From Azospirillaceae bacterium (lineage in GTDB: Bacteria; Pseudomonadota; Alphaproteobacteria; Azospirillales; Azospirillaceae): 42,507 nucleotides of DNA. A program made the position numbers and the translations under genes. The DNA lies in NCBI GenBank assembly GCA_035645145.1, contig DASQNC010000018.1, positions 1 to 42,507 of the forward strand. The letters run 5' to 3'. Position 1 is the first letter of the stretch. Every line of letters begins with the position of its first letter. This document shows, in pieces, positions 31,984 to 40,911 of the stretch. Below the pieces are notes generated by a model, which saw nothing but the letters and a program-made list of their open reading frames with translations, was not told where the DNA came from and searched no databases.

Positions 31984-32988
31984 TCAGGGCAGCCAGTCGA
32001 ACGCAACGAGCACGCCGGCGGTCAGCACGACCCAGACCAGCGAGAGCGGCAGGAACACCTTCCAGCCGAGCCGCATGAGCTGGTCGTAGCGGAACCTTGG
32101 AACGGTCGCGCGGACCCAGACGAACAGGAACAGGCAGAACGCGATCTTCAACGCGAACCACACCGGCCCCGGGATCCAGTTGAAGGGCGCGACGTCGAAC
32201 GGCGGCAGCCAGCCCCCCAGGAACAGGATGCTGGTCATGGCGCTCATCAGGATCATGTTCGCGTATTCGCCGAGGAAGAACAGCGCGAACGCCATCGACG
32301 AATATTCGACGTTGAACCCGCCCGAAAGCTCGGACTCGCCTTCCGGCAGGTCGAAGGGCGCCCGGTTCGTCTCGGCCAGGGTCGAGATGAAGAAGACCAC
32401 GAACATCGGGAACAGCGGGATGGCGAACCACACCGTCTGCTGCGCCATCACGATCTTGCTGAGGTTCAGCGAACCGACGCACAGCAGAACGGTGATGATG
32501 ACGAGGCCCATCGAGACCTCATAGGACACCATCTGCGCCGCAGACCGCAGGCCGCCGAGGAACGCGTACTTCGAGTTCGACGCCCACCCGGCGATGATGA
32601 TCCCGTAGACGCCCAGCGAGCTGATCGCGAACAGGTACAGGATGCCGACGTTGATGTCGGCCAGCACCATGCCGGCGTCGAACGGGATCACCGCCCAGGC
32701 CACCAGCGCCAGCAGGAACGTCAGCATCGGCGCCGCCACGAACAGCATGCGGTTCGCGCCAGCGGGGATGATGGTCTCCTTGCCCAGCAGCTTCAGGCCG
32801 TCCGCGAGCGGCTGGAAAAGGCCGAATGGGCCGACCACGTTCGGACCCTGGCGCAATTGCATCGCGCCCAGGATCTTGCGTTCGGCATAGGTCAGATAGG
32901 CCACCGCCAAAAGCAGCGGCAGGATGATCGCGACGATCTGCGCGACAATGACGATCGTCGGGAATGCGTATCCGTTCCAGAACCCCAT
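31984..32988 (-). CDS. nuoH: NADH-quinone oxidoreductase subunit H
   Basis: A 334-residue, eight-helix subunit that forms much of the quinone chamber and links it to the proton-pumping arm. Signatures are [20 protein letters not shown] followed by [17 protein letters not shown], and the cytoplasmic loop [20 protein letters not shown], rich in acidic residues near the quinone site, then [18 protein letters not shown]. The start is ATG 32988, 16 bases after nuoG. Complete and normal in length. Confidence 0.97.
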   Translation of the reverse strand: MGFWNGYAFPTIVIVAQIVAIILPLLLAVAYLTYAERKILGAMQLRQGPNVVGPFGLFQPLADGLKLLGKETIIPAGANRMLFVAAPMLTFLLALVAWAVIPFDAGMVLADINVGILYLFAISSLGVYGIIIAGWASNSKYAFLGGLRSAAQMVSYEVSMGLVIITVLLCVGSLNLSKIVMAQQTVWFAIPLFPMFVVFFISTLAETNRAPFDLPEGESELSGGFNVEYSSMAFALFFLGEYANMILMSAMTSILFLGGWLPPFDVAPFNWIPGPVWFALKIAFCLFLFVWVRATVPRFRYDQLMRLGWKVFLPLSLVWVVLTAGVLVAFDWLP

Positions 32989-33004
32989 CTTCGGACGCCC
33001 TTCC

Positions 33005-35074
33005 CTACTCCGCCGCCAGCTCGGCCACGGGCATGCGGCCCATCAACAACTCTTCCGTGCAACGCGCCATGGTGTTCGACGCCCGGCTGATCGGATCGGT
33101 CATGTAGTAGTTTTCGATCACCGACTTGAACGGTGCGGCATCCATTTTGCCGGACGCCCCGGTGACCGCGACCCACGGCGCCTCGACCACCGCCTCGGGC
33201 TTCGCGAACAGCGGGTTCACCTCGGCCAGCCGCCGGCGGACCTGCTGCAGCGAATCGTAGGGCAGCCGGTGGCCCAGCACCTCGGACAGCGCACGGACGA
33301 TCTTCCAATCCTCGCGCGCTTCGCCCAGCGGGAACACGGCCATGCGGCCCTGCTGCGCCCGGCCTTCCAGGTTCACCCAAGTGGCGTTCTTCTCGGTGTA
33401 GGCCGCCCCCGGCAGGATGACGTCGGCGCGGTGGGCACCGCGGTCGCCGTGGTGGCCCTGGTAGATCACGAAGGCCTTGCCCAGCCGCTCCGCCGGGATC
33501 TCGTCGGCCCCCAGAAGGTAGACGACCTCGATCTCGCCCGACTCGCAGCCGTCCAGGATGCCGTGGATGTCGCGGCCGCCCTCGCCCGGCAGGAAGCCGA
33601 GTTCGAGCCCGCCGACACGTGCCGCCGCGGTGTGCAGCAGGTTGAAGCCGTTCCAGTCCTCGCGGACCATGTTGAACGTCTGCGCCACCTGCATCGCCGC
33701 CCGGTGCACGGCCAGCCCGTCCGGACGCTTCACGGCCCCCATGCCGAGGATCAGCATCGGGTTCTTGGCGTTGCGCAGCACCTCGCAGAAGGGGTGGCTG
33801 CCATCGGCCACGGCCTGCAGCGTCTCGGGTCCGGCGCCCAGGTGGGTGGCGGGATAGGTCAGATCGCGCGGCTCGCCGATGACACCGACCTTCAGGCCGC
33901 CCATCAGATAGCGCTTGCGGATGCGGGCGTTGACCAACGGCGCTTCCCAGCGCGGGAAGCTGCCGACGATCAGAATGGCGTCGGCCTGTTCGATCCGGGC
34001 GATGCCGGTGTTGAAGCGCCAAGCCGCCGGCCCGGACACATCGAAGCGGGCCCCGTCCTGACGGCAGTCGGTGTTGGCCGACCCGAGCGCGCGCATCAGG
34101 TCCTTCAGGGCGACCATCGCCTCGGCGTCGATCAGATCGCCGGCCACGGCCGCGATCTTCGACGGCGCCAAGCCTTCCAGCCGGGCGCGGACGGCGGCGA
34201 ACGCCTCCTGCCAGGACGCCGGACGCAGCTTGCCGTCCACCCGCACATACGGGCGGTCGAGACGCTGGCGCTTCAGCCCGTCATAGGAATAGCGGCTCTT
34301 GTCGGCCAGCCAGTCCTCGTTGATGTCGTCGTTGGTGCGCGGCAGAACGCGCATGACCTCGGGCCCGCGGCTGTCGACGCGGATGTTCGACCCCACCGCG
34401 TCCATGACGTCGATCGTCTCGACCCGGCGCAACTCCCACGGCCGCGCGGTGTAGGCGTAGGGCTTGTGGGTCAGCGCCCCCACCGGGCAGATGTCCGCGA
34501 TGTTGCCGGACAGCTCGGAGTTCAGCCCCTTCTCGATGAAGTTGGTGACCTCCATGTGCTCGCCGCGGTTCACCGCGCCCAGTTCGGGCACGCCGGCGAT
34601 CTCGTCCATGAAGCGGATGCAGCGGGTGCAGTGGATGCACCGCGTCATGATCGTGTGGATCAGCGGGCCCAGGTACTTGTCGTTCACCGCGCGCTTGGCT
34701 TCGGTGTAGCGGCTCCGGTCGAAACCGTAGGCCATGGCCTGGTCCTGCAGGTCGCACTCGCCGCCCTGGTCGCAGATCGGGCAGTCGAGCGGATGGTTGA
34801 TCAGCAGGAACTCCATGACGCCGCGGCGGGCCTTCTTCACGGTCTCCGTATCCGTGCGGATCACCATGCCGTCGGACGCCGGCATCGCGCAGCTCGCGAT
34901 CGGCTTCGGCGCCTTCTCCATTTCCACCAGGCACATGCGGCAGTTGGCCGGCACGCTCAGCCGTTCGTGGTAGCAGAAGCGCGGAATCTCGATGCCGAGC
35001 TGCTCGGCCGCCTGCAGCACCGATGTGCCGGGCGCGACCTCGATCTCGTGTCCGTCGATAGTCAGCTTGGGCAT
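33005..35074 (-). CDS. nuoG: NADH-quinone oxidoreductase subunit G
   Basis: The large 689-residue iron-sulfur subunit of the mitochondrial 75-kDa type. The N-terminal ferredoxin domain binds N1b through Cys34, 45, 48 and 62. The N5 cluster uses His94, Cys98, Cys101 and Cys107 ([17 protein letters not shown]). N4 uses Cys146, 149 and 152 ([13 protein letters not shown]) with Cys196 (CPVGAL). The rest is a molybdopterin-oxidoreductase-like domain that has lost its cofactor. The extra N7 cluster motif found in E. coli NuoG is not evident, as usual for alphaproteobacteria. The start is ATG 35074, 5 bases after the nuoF stop. Confidence 0.97.
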   Translation of the reverse strand: MPKLTIDGHEIEVAPGTSVLQAAEQLGIEIPRFCYHERLSVPANCRMCLVEMEKAPKPIASCAMPASDGMVIRTDTETVKKARRGVMEFLLINHPLDCPICDQGGECDLQDQAMAYGFDRSRYTEAKRAVNDKYLGPLIHTIMTRCIHCTRCIRFMDEIAGVPELGAVNRGEHMEVTNFIEKGLNSELSGNIADICPVGALTHKPYAYTARPWELRRVETIDVMDAVGSNIRVDSRGPEVMRVLPRTNDDINEDWLADKSRYSYDGLKRQRLDRPYVRVDGKLRPASWQEAFAAVRARLEGLAPSKIAAVAGDLIDAEAMVALKDLMRALGSANTDCRQDGARFDVSGPAAWRFNTGIARIEQADAILIVGSFPRWEAPLVNARIRKRYLMGGLKVGVIGEPRDLTYPATHLGAGPETLQAVADGSHPFCEVLRNAKNPMLILGMGAVKRPDGLAVHRAAMQVAQTFNMVREDWNGFNLLHTAAARVGGLELGFLPGEGGRDIHGILDGCESGEIEVVYLLGADEIPAERLGKAFVIYQGHHGDRGAHRADVILPGAAYTEKNATWVNLEGRAQQGRMAVFPLGEAREDWKIVRALSEVLGHRLPYDSLQQVRRRLAEVNPLFAKPEAVVEAPWVAVTGASGKMDAAPFKSVIENYYMTDPISRASNTMARCTEELLMGRMPVAELAAE

Positions 35075-35079
35075 TCAGG

Positions 35080-36372
35080 TCACTCCGCGGCGATCTTCGC
35101 CTGCTGGCGGTACTCGAGGATGCGACGCTCCACCTCCGGCCGGAAGTGGCGGAACAGGCCCTGGATCGGCCACGCCGCGGCATCCCCGTGGGCACAGATC
35201 GTGTGCCCTTCGATTTCCTTGGTGACGTCGAGGAGCATGTCGATCTCCTCCAGGCGCGCGCGCCCGGCGACCATCCGCTCCATGACGCGCCACATCCAGC
35301 CCGTGCCTTCGCGGCAGGGCGTGCACTGGCCGCAGCTCTCGTGCATGTAGAACTTGGCGAGACGGGCGATCGCCCGCACCACGTCCGTGGACTTGTCCAT
35401 CACGATCAGCGCCGCGGTGCCGAGGCCCGACCGCGCTTCGCGCAGGCTGTCGAAGTCCATCAGCATGGTGTCGCACATCTCGCGCGGCAGCAGCGGCGTC
35501 GACGACCCGCCGGGGATCACGCACAGGAGATTGTCCCACCCGCCGCGCACGCCGCCGGCATGCTTTTCGATGAGCTCCCGCATGGGGATGCCCATCACCT
35601 CCTCCACGTTGCAGGGCGCGTTCACGTGGCCGGAGATGCAGAAGATCTTGGTGCCGCTGTTCTTCGGACGGCCCAATGCCGCGAACCAGCCCGCGCCACG
35701 GCGCAGGATGGTCGGGACCACGGCGATGGTCTCGACGTTGTTGACCGTGGTCGGACAGGAATAGAGGCCCGCCATGGCCGGGAACGGCGGCTTGTTGCGC
35801 GGCTGGCCCTTCTTGCCCTCCAGCGACTCGATCAGCGCGGTCTCCTCGCCGCAGATGTAGGCGCCGGCGCCGCGGTGCAGGTAGATGTCGATGTCGTAGC
35901 CGGAGCCGCAGGCGTTCTTGCCGATGAGGCCGGACTCGTAGGCTTCGTCGATCGCCCGCTGGACGTTCGACGCCTCGTTGTAGAATTCGCCGCGGATGTA
36001 GATGTAGCAGGCCGTCGCCCCCATTGCGTAGGAGGCGATGACGCAGCCTTCGATCAGCTTGTGCGGCTCATGGCGCAGGATGTCCCGGTCCTTGCAGGTG
36101 CCGGGCTCGCCTTCGTCGGCGTTGACCACGAGATAGGCGGGGCGGCCGTCCGGCCGCTCCTTGGGCATGAACGACCACTTCAGGCCGGTGGCAAAGCCCG
36201 CCCCTCCGCGGCCGCGCAGACCGGAGTCCTTGACGGCGTTGATGATACCGTCCCGGCCGAGCGCCAGGAGCTCCTTTGTGCCGTCCCAGTCGCCCCGGGC
36301 GCGCGCAGCCTCCAGGAACGGGCTTTCCCATCCGTAGAGGTTCGTGAAAATCCGGTCCTCGTCGCGCAGCAT
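35080..36372 (-). CDS. nuoF: NADH-quinone oxidoreductase subunit F
   Basis: The NADH-oxidising flavoprotein subunit (430 residues from ATG 36372). The nucleotide/FMN site is [18 protein letters not shown] (about 51-68), with [14 protein letters not shown] and [17 protein letters not shown] following. The N3 [4Fe-4S] ligands are Cys347, 350 and 353 ([15 protein letters not shown]) and Cys393 (HTICAHGDA). The start lies 11 bases after the nuoE stop, with a GGGCGAG ribosome site; the frame stays open upstream through nuoE, but that is a shadow. Confidence 0.97.
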   Translation of the reverse strand: MLRDEDRIFTNLYGWESPFLEAARARGDWDGTKELLALGRDGIINAVKDSGLRGRGGAGFATGLKWSFMPKERPDGRPAYLVVNADEGEPGTCKDRDILRHEPHKLIEGCVIASYAMGATACYIYIRGEFYNEASNVQRAIDEAYESGLIGKNACGSGYDIDIYLHRGAGAYICGEETALIESLEGKKGQPRNKPPFPAMAGLYSCPTTVNNVETIAVVPTILRRGAGWFAALGRPKNSGTKIFCISGHVNAPCNVEEVMGIPMRELIEKHAGGVRGGWDNLLCVIPGGSSTPLLPREMCDTMLMDFDSLREARSGLGTAALIVMDKSTDVVRAIARLAKFYMHESCGQCTPCREGTGWMWRVMERMVAGRARLEEIDMLLDVTKEIEGHTICAHGDAAAWPIQGLFRHFRPEVERRILEYRQQAKIAAE

Positions 36373-36383
36373 CTCGCCCGCCC

Positions 36384-37016
36384 TCAGCCCTCGGCCTTGA
36401 TCACGCCCGCTTTGCGCGCGCGCTCGGTCAGTGTGGTCGGCCCCGTCGCCGGTGCGGACGTAAGGCGCCCGGTCTGCGAACCCGCGGGCGGTACCTCGCC
36501 ACGGGACAGCATGTCCAGGATCTGCTCCATCCGTTCCGGCGTGAGATCCTCGAAGTAGTCGTCGCCGATCTGGACCATCGGCGCGTTCACGCACGCCCCC
36601 ATGCACTCGACCTCGACCAGGGTGAACTGCCCGTCGTCGGTGGTTCCACCCATGCGGATGCCGAGCTTGCGCTCGCACGCCTTCACGATGTCGTCGGACC
36701 CGCGCAGCATGCACGGCACGTTGGTGCAGATCTGCACGAAGTGCCGTCCGACGGGCCGTTTGTTGTACATCGTGTAGAAGGTTGCAACCTCGTACACGCG
36801 GATGCGTGGCATTTCCAGCAGGTCCGCGATGTAATCCATCACGGCGCGCGACACCCAGTTGCCGTTCTGGCGCTGCGCCAGATCGAGCAACGGCATGACG
36901 GCGCTGGCCTGCCGCCCCGGCGGGTACCTGCCGATGATCCGGCGTGCCCGCTCCAGGTTCTCGGCCGTGAACTCGAATGCGCCCTGCTGGGCGCCGGCCG
37001 GCGTGGCGGCGCTCAT
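36384..37016 (-). CDS. nuoE: NADH-quinone oxidoreductase subunit E
   Basis: A 210-residue thioredoxin-like subunit binding the off-path [2Fe-2S] cluster N1a through Cys97 and Cys102 ([10 protein letters not shown]) and Cys138 and Cys142 ([12 protein letters not shown]). The N terminus has the helical [20 protein letters not shown] and the conserved [11 protein letters not shown]. About 45 C-terminal residues ([20 protein letters not shown]) are a low-complexity extension ending in a basic helix, as seen in other alphaproteobacterial NuoE. The chosen ATG 37016 overlaps the nuoD stop as ATGA; longer in-frame starts lie inside nuoD. Confidence 0.96.
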   Translation of the reverse strand: MSAATPAGAQQGAFEFTAENLERARRIIGRYPPGRQASAVMPLLDLAQRQNGNWVSRAVMDYIADLLEMPRIRVYEVATFYTMYNKRPVGRHFVQICTNVPCMLRGSDDIVKACERKLGIRMGGTTDDGQFTLVEVECMGACVNAPMVQIGDDYFEDLTPERMEQILDMLSRGEVPPAGSQTGRLTSAPATGPTTLTERARKAGVIKAEG

Positions 37017-38233
37017 CGGTCGATCTCCCCGAAAACGATATCCATGGAGCCGATGATCGCCACCGTGTCGGCGAGCATGTGCCCGCGCGACATGAAGTCG
37101 AGGCCCTGGAGGTGCGCAAACCCCGGTGCGCGAATCTTGCACCGGTAGGGTTTGTTGGTGCCGTCGGAAACCAGATACACGCCGAACTCGCCCTTGGGCG
37201 CCTCGGTCGCCGTATAGGTCTCGCCGGCCGGTACGTGATAGCCCTCGGTGTAGAGCTTGAAGTGGTGGATGAGCGCTTCCATCGAACGCTTCATCTCCGC
37301 CCGCGGCGGCGGCGCCACCTTGCGGTCGTTCACCTTCACCGGCCCGTCGATCTTCGCAAGCTTCTCAAGGGCTTGTCGGATGATCCGCACGGACTGGCGC
37401 ATCTCCTCCATGCGGATGAGATAGCGGGCGTAGCAGTCGCCGGTCAGGCCCACCGGCACTTCGAAATCGTATTCCTCGTAGGTGTCGTAGGGCTGCGCTT
37501 TGCGCAGGTCCCACGCCACGTTGGAGGCGCGCAGCATCGGCCCGGAGAAGCCCCAATCCAGCGCCTGTTCGGTGCTGACGATGCCGATGTCGACCGTCCG
37601 CTGCTTGAAGATGCGGTTCTCGGTCAGAAGGTTGTTCAGGTCGTCCCAGAACTTCTGGAACCGCTCGGTGTATTCCCAGATGTCGTCGGCCAGACCGAGC
37701 GGCATGTCCTGGTGCACGCCACCGGGCCGGAAATAGTTGGCATGGAGCCGCGCGCCGGAAACGCGTTCGTAGAACTCCATCAACTTCTCGCGCTCCTCGA
37801 ACCCCCACAGCGACGGGGTGATCGCACCGACGTCGAGCGCATAGGTGGTGATGTTGAGGAGGTGGTTGAGCAGCCGCGTGATTTCCGCGAACAGCACGCG
37901 GATGTGCTGGCCCCGCGCGGGCGGCGTGATCTTCAGAAGTTTTTCGATCGCCAGCGCATAGGTGTGCTCCATGCACATCGGCGACACGTAGTCGAGCCGG
38001 TCGAAGTACGGCAGCGACTGCAGGTACGTCTTGTACTCGATGAGCTTCTCGGTGCCCCGGTGCAGCAGGCCGATGTGCGGATCGGCCCGTTCCACCACCT
38101 CGCCGTCCATCTCCAGAACCAGGCGCAGAACGCCGTGGGCCGCGGGGTGCTGCGGCCCGAAGTTCATGGTGAACGGCTTGATCCGATTCTCGGGCGCCGT
38201 GGTGACGTTGCTGGTGGTCGCCGGCAGTGTCAT
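37013..38233 (-). CDS. nuoD: NADH-quinone oxidoreductase subunit D
   Basis: The 406-residue, 49-kDa-type subunit that forms the quinone-binding cavity with NuoB. Quinone-headgroup residues are His33 ([20 protein letters not shown]) and Tyr82 ([14 protein letters not shown]); their 49-residue spacing equals that of the characterised Thermus His38/Tyr87 pair. The C terminus ends with the conserved [11 protein letters not shown]. nuoC and nuoD are separate genes here, unlike the fused E. coli gene, and overlap by 4 bases (ATGA). Confidence 0.98.
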   Translation of the reverse strand: MTLPATTSNVTTAPENRIKPFTMNFGPQHPAAHGVLRLVLEMDGEVVERADPHIGLLHRGTEKLIEYKTYLQSLPYFDRLDYVSPMCMEHTYALAIEKLLKITPPARGQHIRVLFAEITRLLNHLLNITTYALDVGAITPSLWGFEEREKLMEFYERVSGARLHANYFRPGGVHQDMPLGLADDIWEYTERFQKFWDDLNNLLTENRIFKQRTVDIGIVSTEQALDWGFSGPMLRASNVAWDLRKAQPYDTYEEYDFEVPVGLTGDCYARYLIRMEEMRQSVRIIRQALEKLAKIDGPVKVNDRKVAPPPRAEMKRSMEALIHHFKLYTEGYHVPAGETYTATEAPKGEFGVYLVSDGTNKPYRCKIRAPGFAHLQGLDFMSRGHMLADTVAIIGSMDIVFGEIDR

Positions 38234-38871
38234 CGCGTGCCCTCCGGGTTCGGCGCGCCGAACGGAATTGCGGCCTTCTCGTCACCGGGCAACATGACGT
38301 TGGTCATGCCTTCCCACGGCGATAGGAAATCGAAGTTGCGGAAATCCTGGGTCAGGCGAACCGGCTCGTACACGACCCGCTTCTGGTCCTCGTCCCAGCG
38401 CACCTCGACGAATCCGGTCAGCGGGAAGTCCTTGCGCAGCGGATGCCCTTCGAACCCGTAGTCCGTCAGGATCCGGCGCAGGTCCGGGTGGTCGCTGAAG
38501 AAAATGCCGTACAGGTCCCACGCCTCGCGCTCGAACCAGCCGGCGGTGTTCCACACCGGCGTCACCGACGGGACGGGCGTGTCCTCGTCGGTGCGCACCT
38601 TCACGCGGATGCGCTGGTTGTGCTTGAGGCTGAGCAGGTTGTAGACGACGTCGAACCGCTCCTCGCGAACCGGATAATCGGCGCCGCACAGGTCGACCAG
38701 CTGCTTGAACAGGCAGTTGGTGTCGTCGCGCAGGAACGTCATCACGCGCACGATGGCATCGCGGCGCACGACGATCGTCAGCTCGCCGAGCGTGATGTCG
38801 AGTTCGAGCAGGTTGTCCTTGAGCGCAGTGCGGACGTAGTCCGCAAGCTCCTGCAGGGGCTGGTCGTTCAT
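38230..38871 (-). CDS. nuoC: NADH-quinone oxidoreductase subunit C
   Basis: The 213-residue, 30-kDa-type subunit that supports the NuoD/B interface. The signature [19 protein letters not shown] ([20 protein letters not shown]) is followed by [20 protein letters not shown], both diagnostic. The N-terminal domain carries the mixed alpha/beta fold with DCCGADYP replaced by DLCGADYPV, which is normal. It starts 10 bases after nuoB and overlaps nuoD by 4 bases. Confidence 0.97.
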   Translation of the reverse strand: MNDQPLQELADYVRTALKDNLLELDITLGELTIVVRRDAIVRVMTFLRDDTNCLFKQLVDLCGADYPVREERFDVVYNLLSLKHNQRIRVKVRTDEDTPVPSVTPVWNTAGWFEREAWDLYGIFFSDHPDLRRILTDYGFEGHPLRKDFPLTGFVEVRWDEDQKRVVYEPVRLTQDFRNFDFLSPWEGMTNVMLPGDEKAAIPFGAPNPEGTR

Positions 38872-38881
38872 GCTGGGCCCG

Positions 38882-39484
38882 TCAGTCCCGGATCATCCGG
38901 TTGCCGCGCTTGATCTTCTTCTGCAGCTGCAGAATGCCGTAGACCAGCGCCTCCGCCGTGGGCGGGCAACCCGGCACGTAGATGTCGACCGGAACGATCC
39001 GGTCGCAGCCGCGCACCACCGAATAGGAATAGTGATAGTAGCCGCCGCCGTTGGCGCAGCTGCCCATGGAAATGACCCAACGCGGTTCCGCCATCTGGTC
39101 GTAAACCTTGCGCAGGGCCGGCGCCATCTTGTTGGTCAGCGTGCCGGCGACGATCATGACATCCGACTGCCGCGGGCTCGGCCGCGGGAAGATGCCGAAC
39201 CGGTCGAGGTCATACCGCGCCATATAGGCGTGAATCATCTCGACGGCGCAGCAGGCCAGACCAAAGGTCATCGGCCACAGCGACCCGGTCCGCGCCCAGT
39301 CCAGAAGCTTGTCGAGCTGGGCGACGACAAAGCCCTTGTCCTGGATCTCATCCGTGACTTGGCGCAGGTACGCGTCCTGTGCCGCGCCGGGAGGCAGCGG
39401 CTGCAGGGATCCGCCGCGGGCCAACGCACCCTGGGGCACCGGCGAGGCGGGGCCAACGCGCAGGGGGGTGCTTTCTACTCCCAT
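38882..39484 (-). CDS. nuoB: NADH-quinone oxidoreductase subunit B
   Basis: The 200-residue subunit holding cluster N2, the electron donor to quinone. The ligands are Cys78 and Cys79 ([12 protein letters not shown]), Cys143 ([11 protein letters not shown]) and Cys173 ([12 protein letters not shown]). The chosen ATG 39484 gives a Pro/Gly-rich leader of about 35 residues before the conserved core, typical of alphaproteobacteria. It overlaps nuoA by 10 bases, with AAGGGAG upstream as the ribosome site. Confidence 0.97.
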   Translation of the reverse strand: MGVESTPLRVGPASPVPQGALARGGSLQPLPPGAAQDAYLRQVTDEIQDKGFVVAQLDKLLDWARTGSLWPMTFGLACCAVEMIHAYMARYDLDRFGIFPRPSPRQSDVMIVAGTLTNKMAPALRKVYDQMAEPRWVISMGSCANGGGYYHYSYSVVRGCDRIVPVDIYVPGCPPTAEALVYGILQLQKKIKRGNRMIRD

Positions 39485-39843
39485 TCCAGCGCTCCCTTCT
39501 TCCACTCGTAAACGAAACCGATGGTGAGGATCCCGAGGAAGACCATCATCGACCAGAAGCCGAACATCCCGATGTCGCCGAGGGCGACGGCCCACGGGAA
39601 CAGGAACGCGACCTCGAGGTCGAAGATGATGAAGAGGATCGCCACCAGGTAGAATCGAACATCGAATTTCCGGCGGGCATCGTCGAACGGCTCGAACCCG
39701 CACTCGTAGGCCGACAGCTTCTCGCTGTCCGGCTTCTGCGTGGCAAGCACGAACGGAAGCCCCACCGCGCCGGCGGCAATGACCACCGCGATGCCGAGGA
39801 AAATCAAGATCGGCAGATAATCTGCGACCAACGGGCTGAACAT
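39475..39843 (-). CDS. nuoA: NADH-quinone oxidoreductase subunit A
   Basis: A 122-residue, three-helix membrane subunit and the first gene of the complex I operon. The loop between helices 1 and 2 has [20 protein letters not shown], with the conserved Cys of the quinone-site gate (ECGFEPF), then [25 protein letters not shown], the classic acidic helix ([14 protein letters not shown]). The start is ATG 39843, with GAGGTGG about 5 bases upstream; earlier in-frame sequence is not family-like. The operon promoter is expected in the 215 bases between here and the tRNA gene. Confidence 0.97.
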   Translation of the reverse strand: MFSPLVADYLPILIFLGIAVVIAAGAVGLPFVLATQKPDSEKLSAYECGFEPFDDARRKFDVRFYLVAILFIIFDLEVAFLFPWAVALGDIGMFGFWSMMVFLGILTIGFVYEWKKGALEWE

Positions 39844-39941
39844 ACCGCCACCTCGATTGGGTACGTCCGGCGCAAACAGGTCGGCGGTCACCCCCGGCAA
39901 AAGGAGAGTCCACCGCACGGCACCCCCGGACGGTTGGGGCG

Positions 39942-39947
39942 AATATA
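39942..39947 (-). promoter_or_regulatory. Candidate -10 box for the nuo operon
   Basis: On the minus strand TATATT (39947-39942) is the best -10-like hexamer in the tRNA-nuoA gap, lying about 99 bases before the nuoA start. The hexamer 17 bases upstream (TTTCAT) matches a sigma-70 -35 poorly, so the call rests on the -10 alone and on position. Confidence 0.35.
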
Positions 39948-39986
39948 GGACACACATTCGGCTTATGAAAGCGCGAACACGCTTTT

Positions 39987-40016
39987 GCCGCATGCGCGAA
40001 ACGTGCGCCATGCGGC
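39987..40016. repeat. 8-bp inverted repeat between tRNA-Asp and nuoA
   Basis: The arms gccgcatg (39987-39994) and catgcggc (40009-40016) pair perfectly, and gcg/cgc just inside can extend the stem. It lies 43 bases past the tRNA 3' end and upstream of the nuoA promoter region. No U-rich tail follows on the minus strand. It may separate the tRNA transcript from nuo or be a regulatory site. Confidence 0.5.
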
Positions 40017-40058
40017 TGATCTACAACATATTTTTGGGATGGGAGATTTGAGGGAAAG

Positions 40059-40135
<77 letters not shown>

Positions 40136-40212
40136 TTTCCCTTTGCGAACCCTGAGCCGTTGTGGCTCCGTCCGCGTCGGTGGCTGGTGTTTATTCGACC
40201 GGCGCCGGGCTG

Positions 40213-40647
40213 TCAACGACCGAAAAGCATTTTTTGCATTTTTCCGGACCAGATCCGGCCGGCCCCACGTAAGCTATTGAAAACACTCGGTCCGTAATAC
40301 GCGCAGCGGGGACTGGGTGACACCGCAATGCTCCCCCTGTCCCCATCAAAAGCCTCGCCCGGGCGGTTTGCGGCGGTGAATTCCCGAATCTCCGCCCACC
40401 GGCCAACCTGCTCGACCGGGATGATCAGGATCAGGTCCGCCGCGCCGGTCACATAATCCACAGGCAGCACGTGGTTTTCGGCATCGAACCAGCATCGTAG
40501 CTGCCACAGCGGTTCCGGGCGGGATGACACCCCGGCGTGGGTGACCTCCGGGCGCCAACAAGCGCCGGAAACCGCTTCCCCCCCGGCACCAAAGGTCCTC
40601 TGGAAACACGGGATGCCGCCCATCCACGGCAACTCTCGCGCCTTCAC
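40213..40647 (-). CDS. Orphan Lrp/AsnC ligand-binding-like domain, possibly a gene remnant
   Basis: A 144-codon frame whose middle part (about residues 50-95) resembles the RAM ligand-binding domain of Lrp/AsnC regulators: [20 protein letters not shown] followed by [19 protein letters not shown], matching the usual x-x-VTG-x-x-D-x-ILx-V-x-D pattern. The DNA-binding helix-turn-helix expected before it is absent in all three minus-strand frames up to 40900, and the C-terminal end diverges from the family. The in-frame start at 40647 is GTG without a ribosome site, so the true start is unknown. Codons in the middle are GC-rich in third position as in real genes. It may be a degraded regulator or a standalone ligand-binding protein. 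Confidence 0.42.
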   Translation of the reverse strand: MKARELPWMGGIPCFQRTFGAGGEAVSGACWRPEVTHAGVSSRPEPLWQLRCWFDAENHVLPVDYVTGAADLILIIPVEQVGRWAEIREFTAANRPGEAFDGDRGSIAVSPSPRCAYYGPSVFNSLRGAGRIWSGKMQKMLFGR

Positions 40648-40911
40648 GCCCCGGGGGAAGGGGTGATTGATCTCCTAGCTCCACACCGGAGTGCACAACC
40701 GTGGCGCGTCGCTCGTGGCTTCCTTGGGTACAAATCGCTGGTGGCGACGAGAATTTTTTCAAACTATGGTGGTACCACTTTCGGAACCGAGCATCTGGCG
40801 CTTGGCATCCCTCAAGTGCCTCATCGCCCTGTCGGGATGCCCGAGGTGCGGTCGAAGCAACACCTAGCCTGCCCGGTTTTGGACGCCTTCCGTCATCACT
40901 AAGGACCGGAA
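40648..40911. other. Intergenic region upstream of the RTX gene
   Basis: I see no gene here. It holds a perfect 10-bp palindrome, gtggtaccac (40769-40778), just after a T-tract (40754-40759), and an 8-base inverted repeat, ggcgcttg/caagtgcc (40797-40804 and 40813-40820, one G-U pair). It is locally more AT-rich than its neighbours, so a promoter or operator for the RTX gene is plausible. No confident -35/-10 pair could be set. Confidence 0.4.

Noticed and set aside
36384-37119. nuoF frame remaining open through nuoE, suggesting a fusion
   Set aside because: NuoE is intact in its own frame with all cluster cysteines, and nuoF has its own ATG and ribosome site at 36372.
40769-40778. 10-bp palindrome gtggtaccac as a regulator operator
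   Set aside because: It is short and single-copy in what I read, and no regulator gene points to it; kept only as part of the intergenic note.
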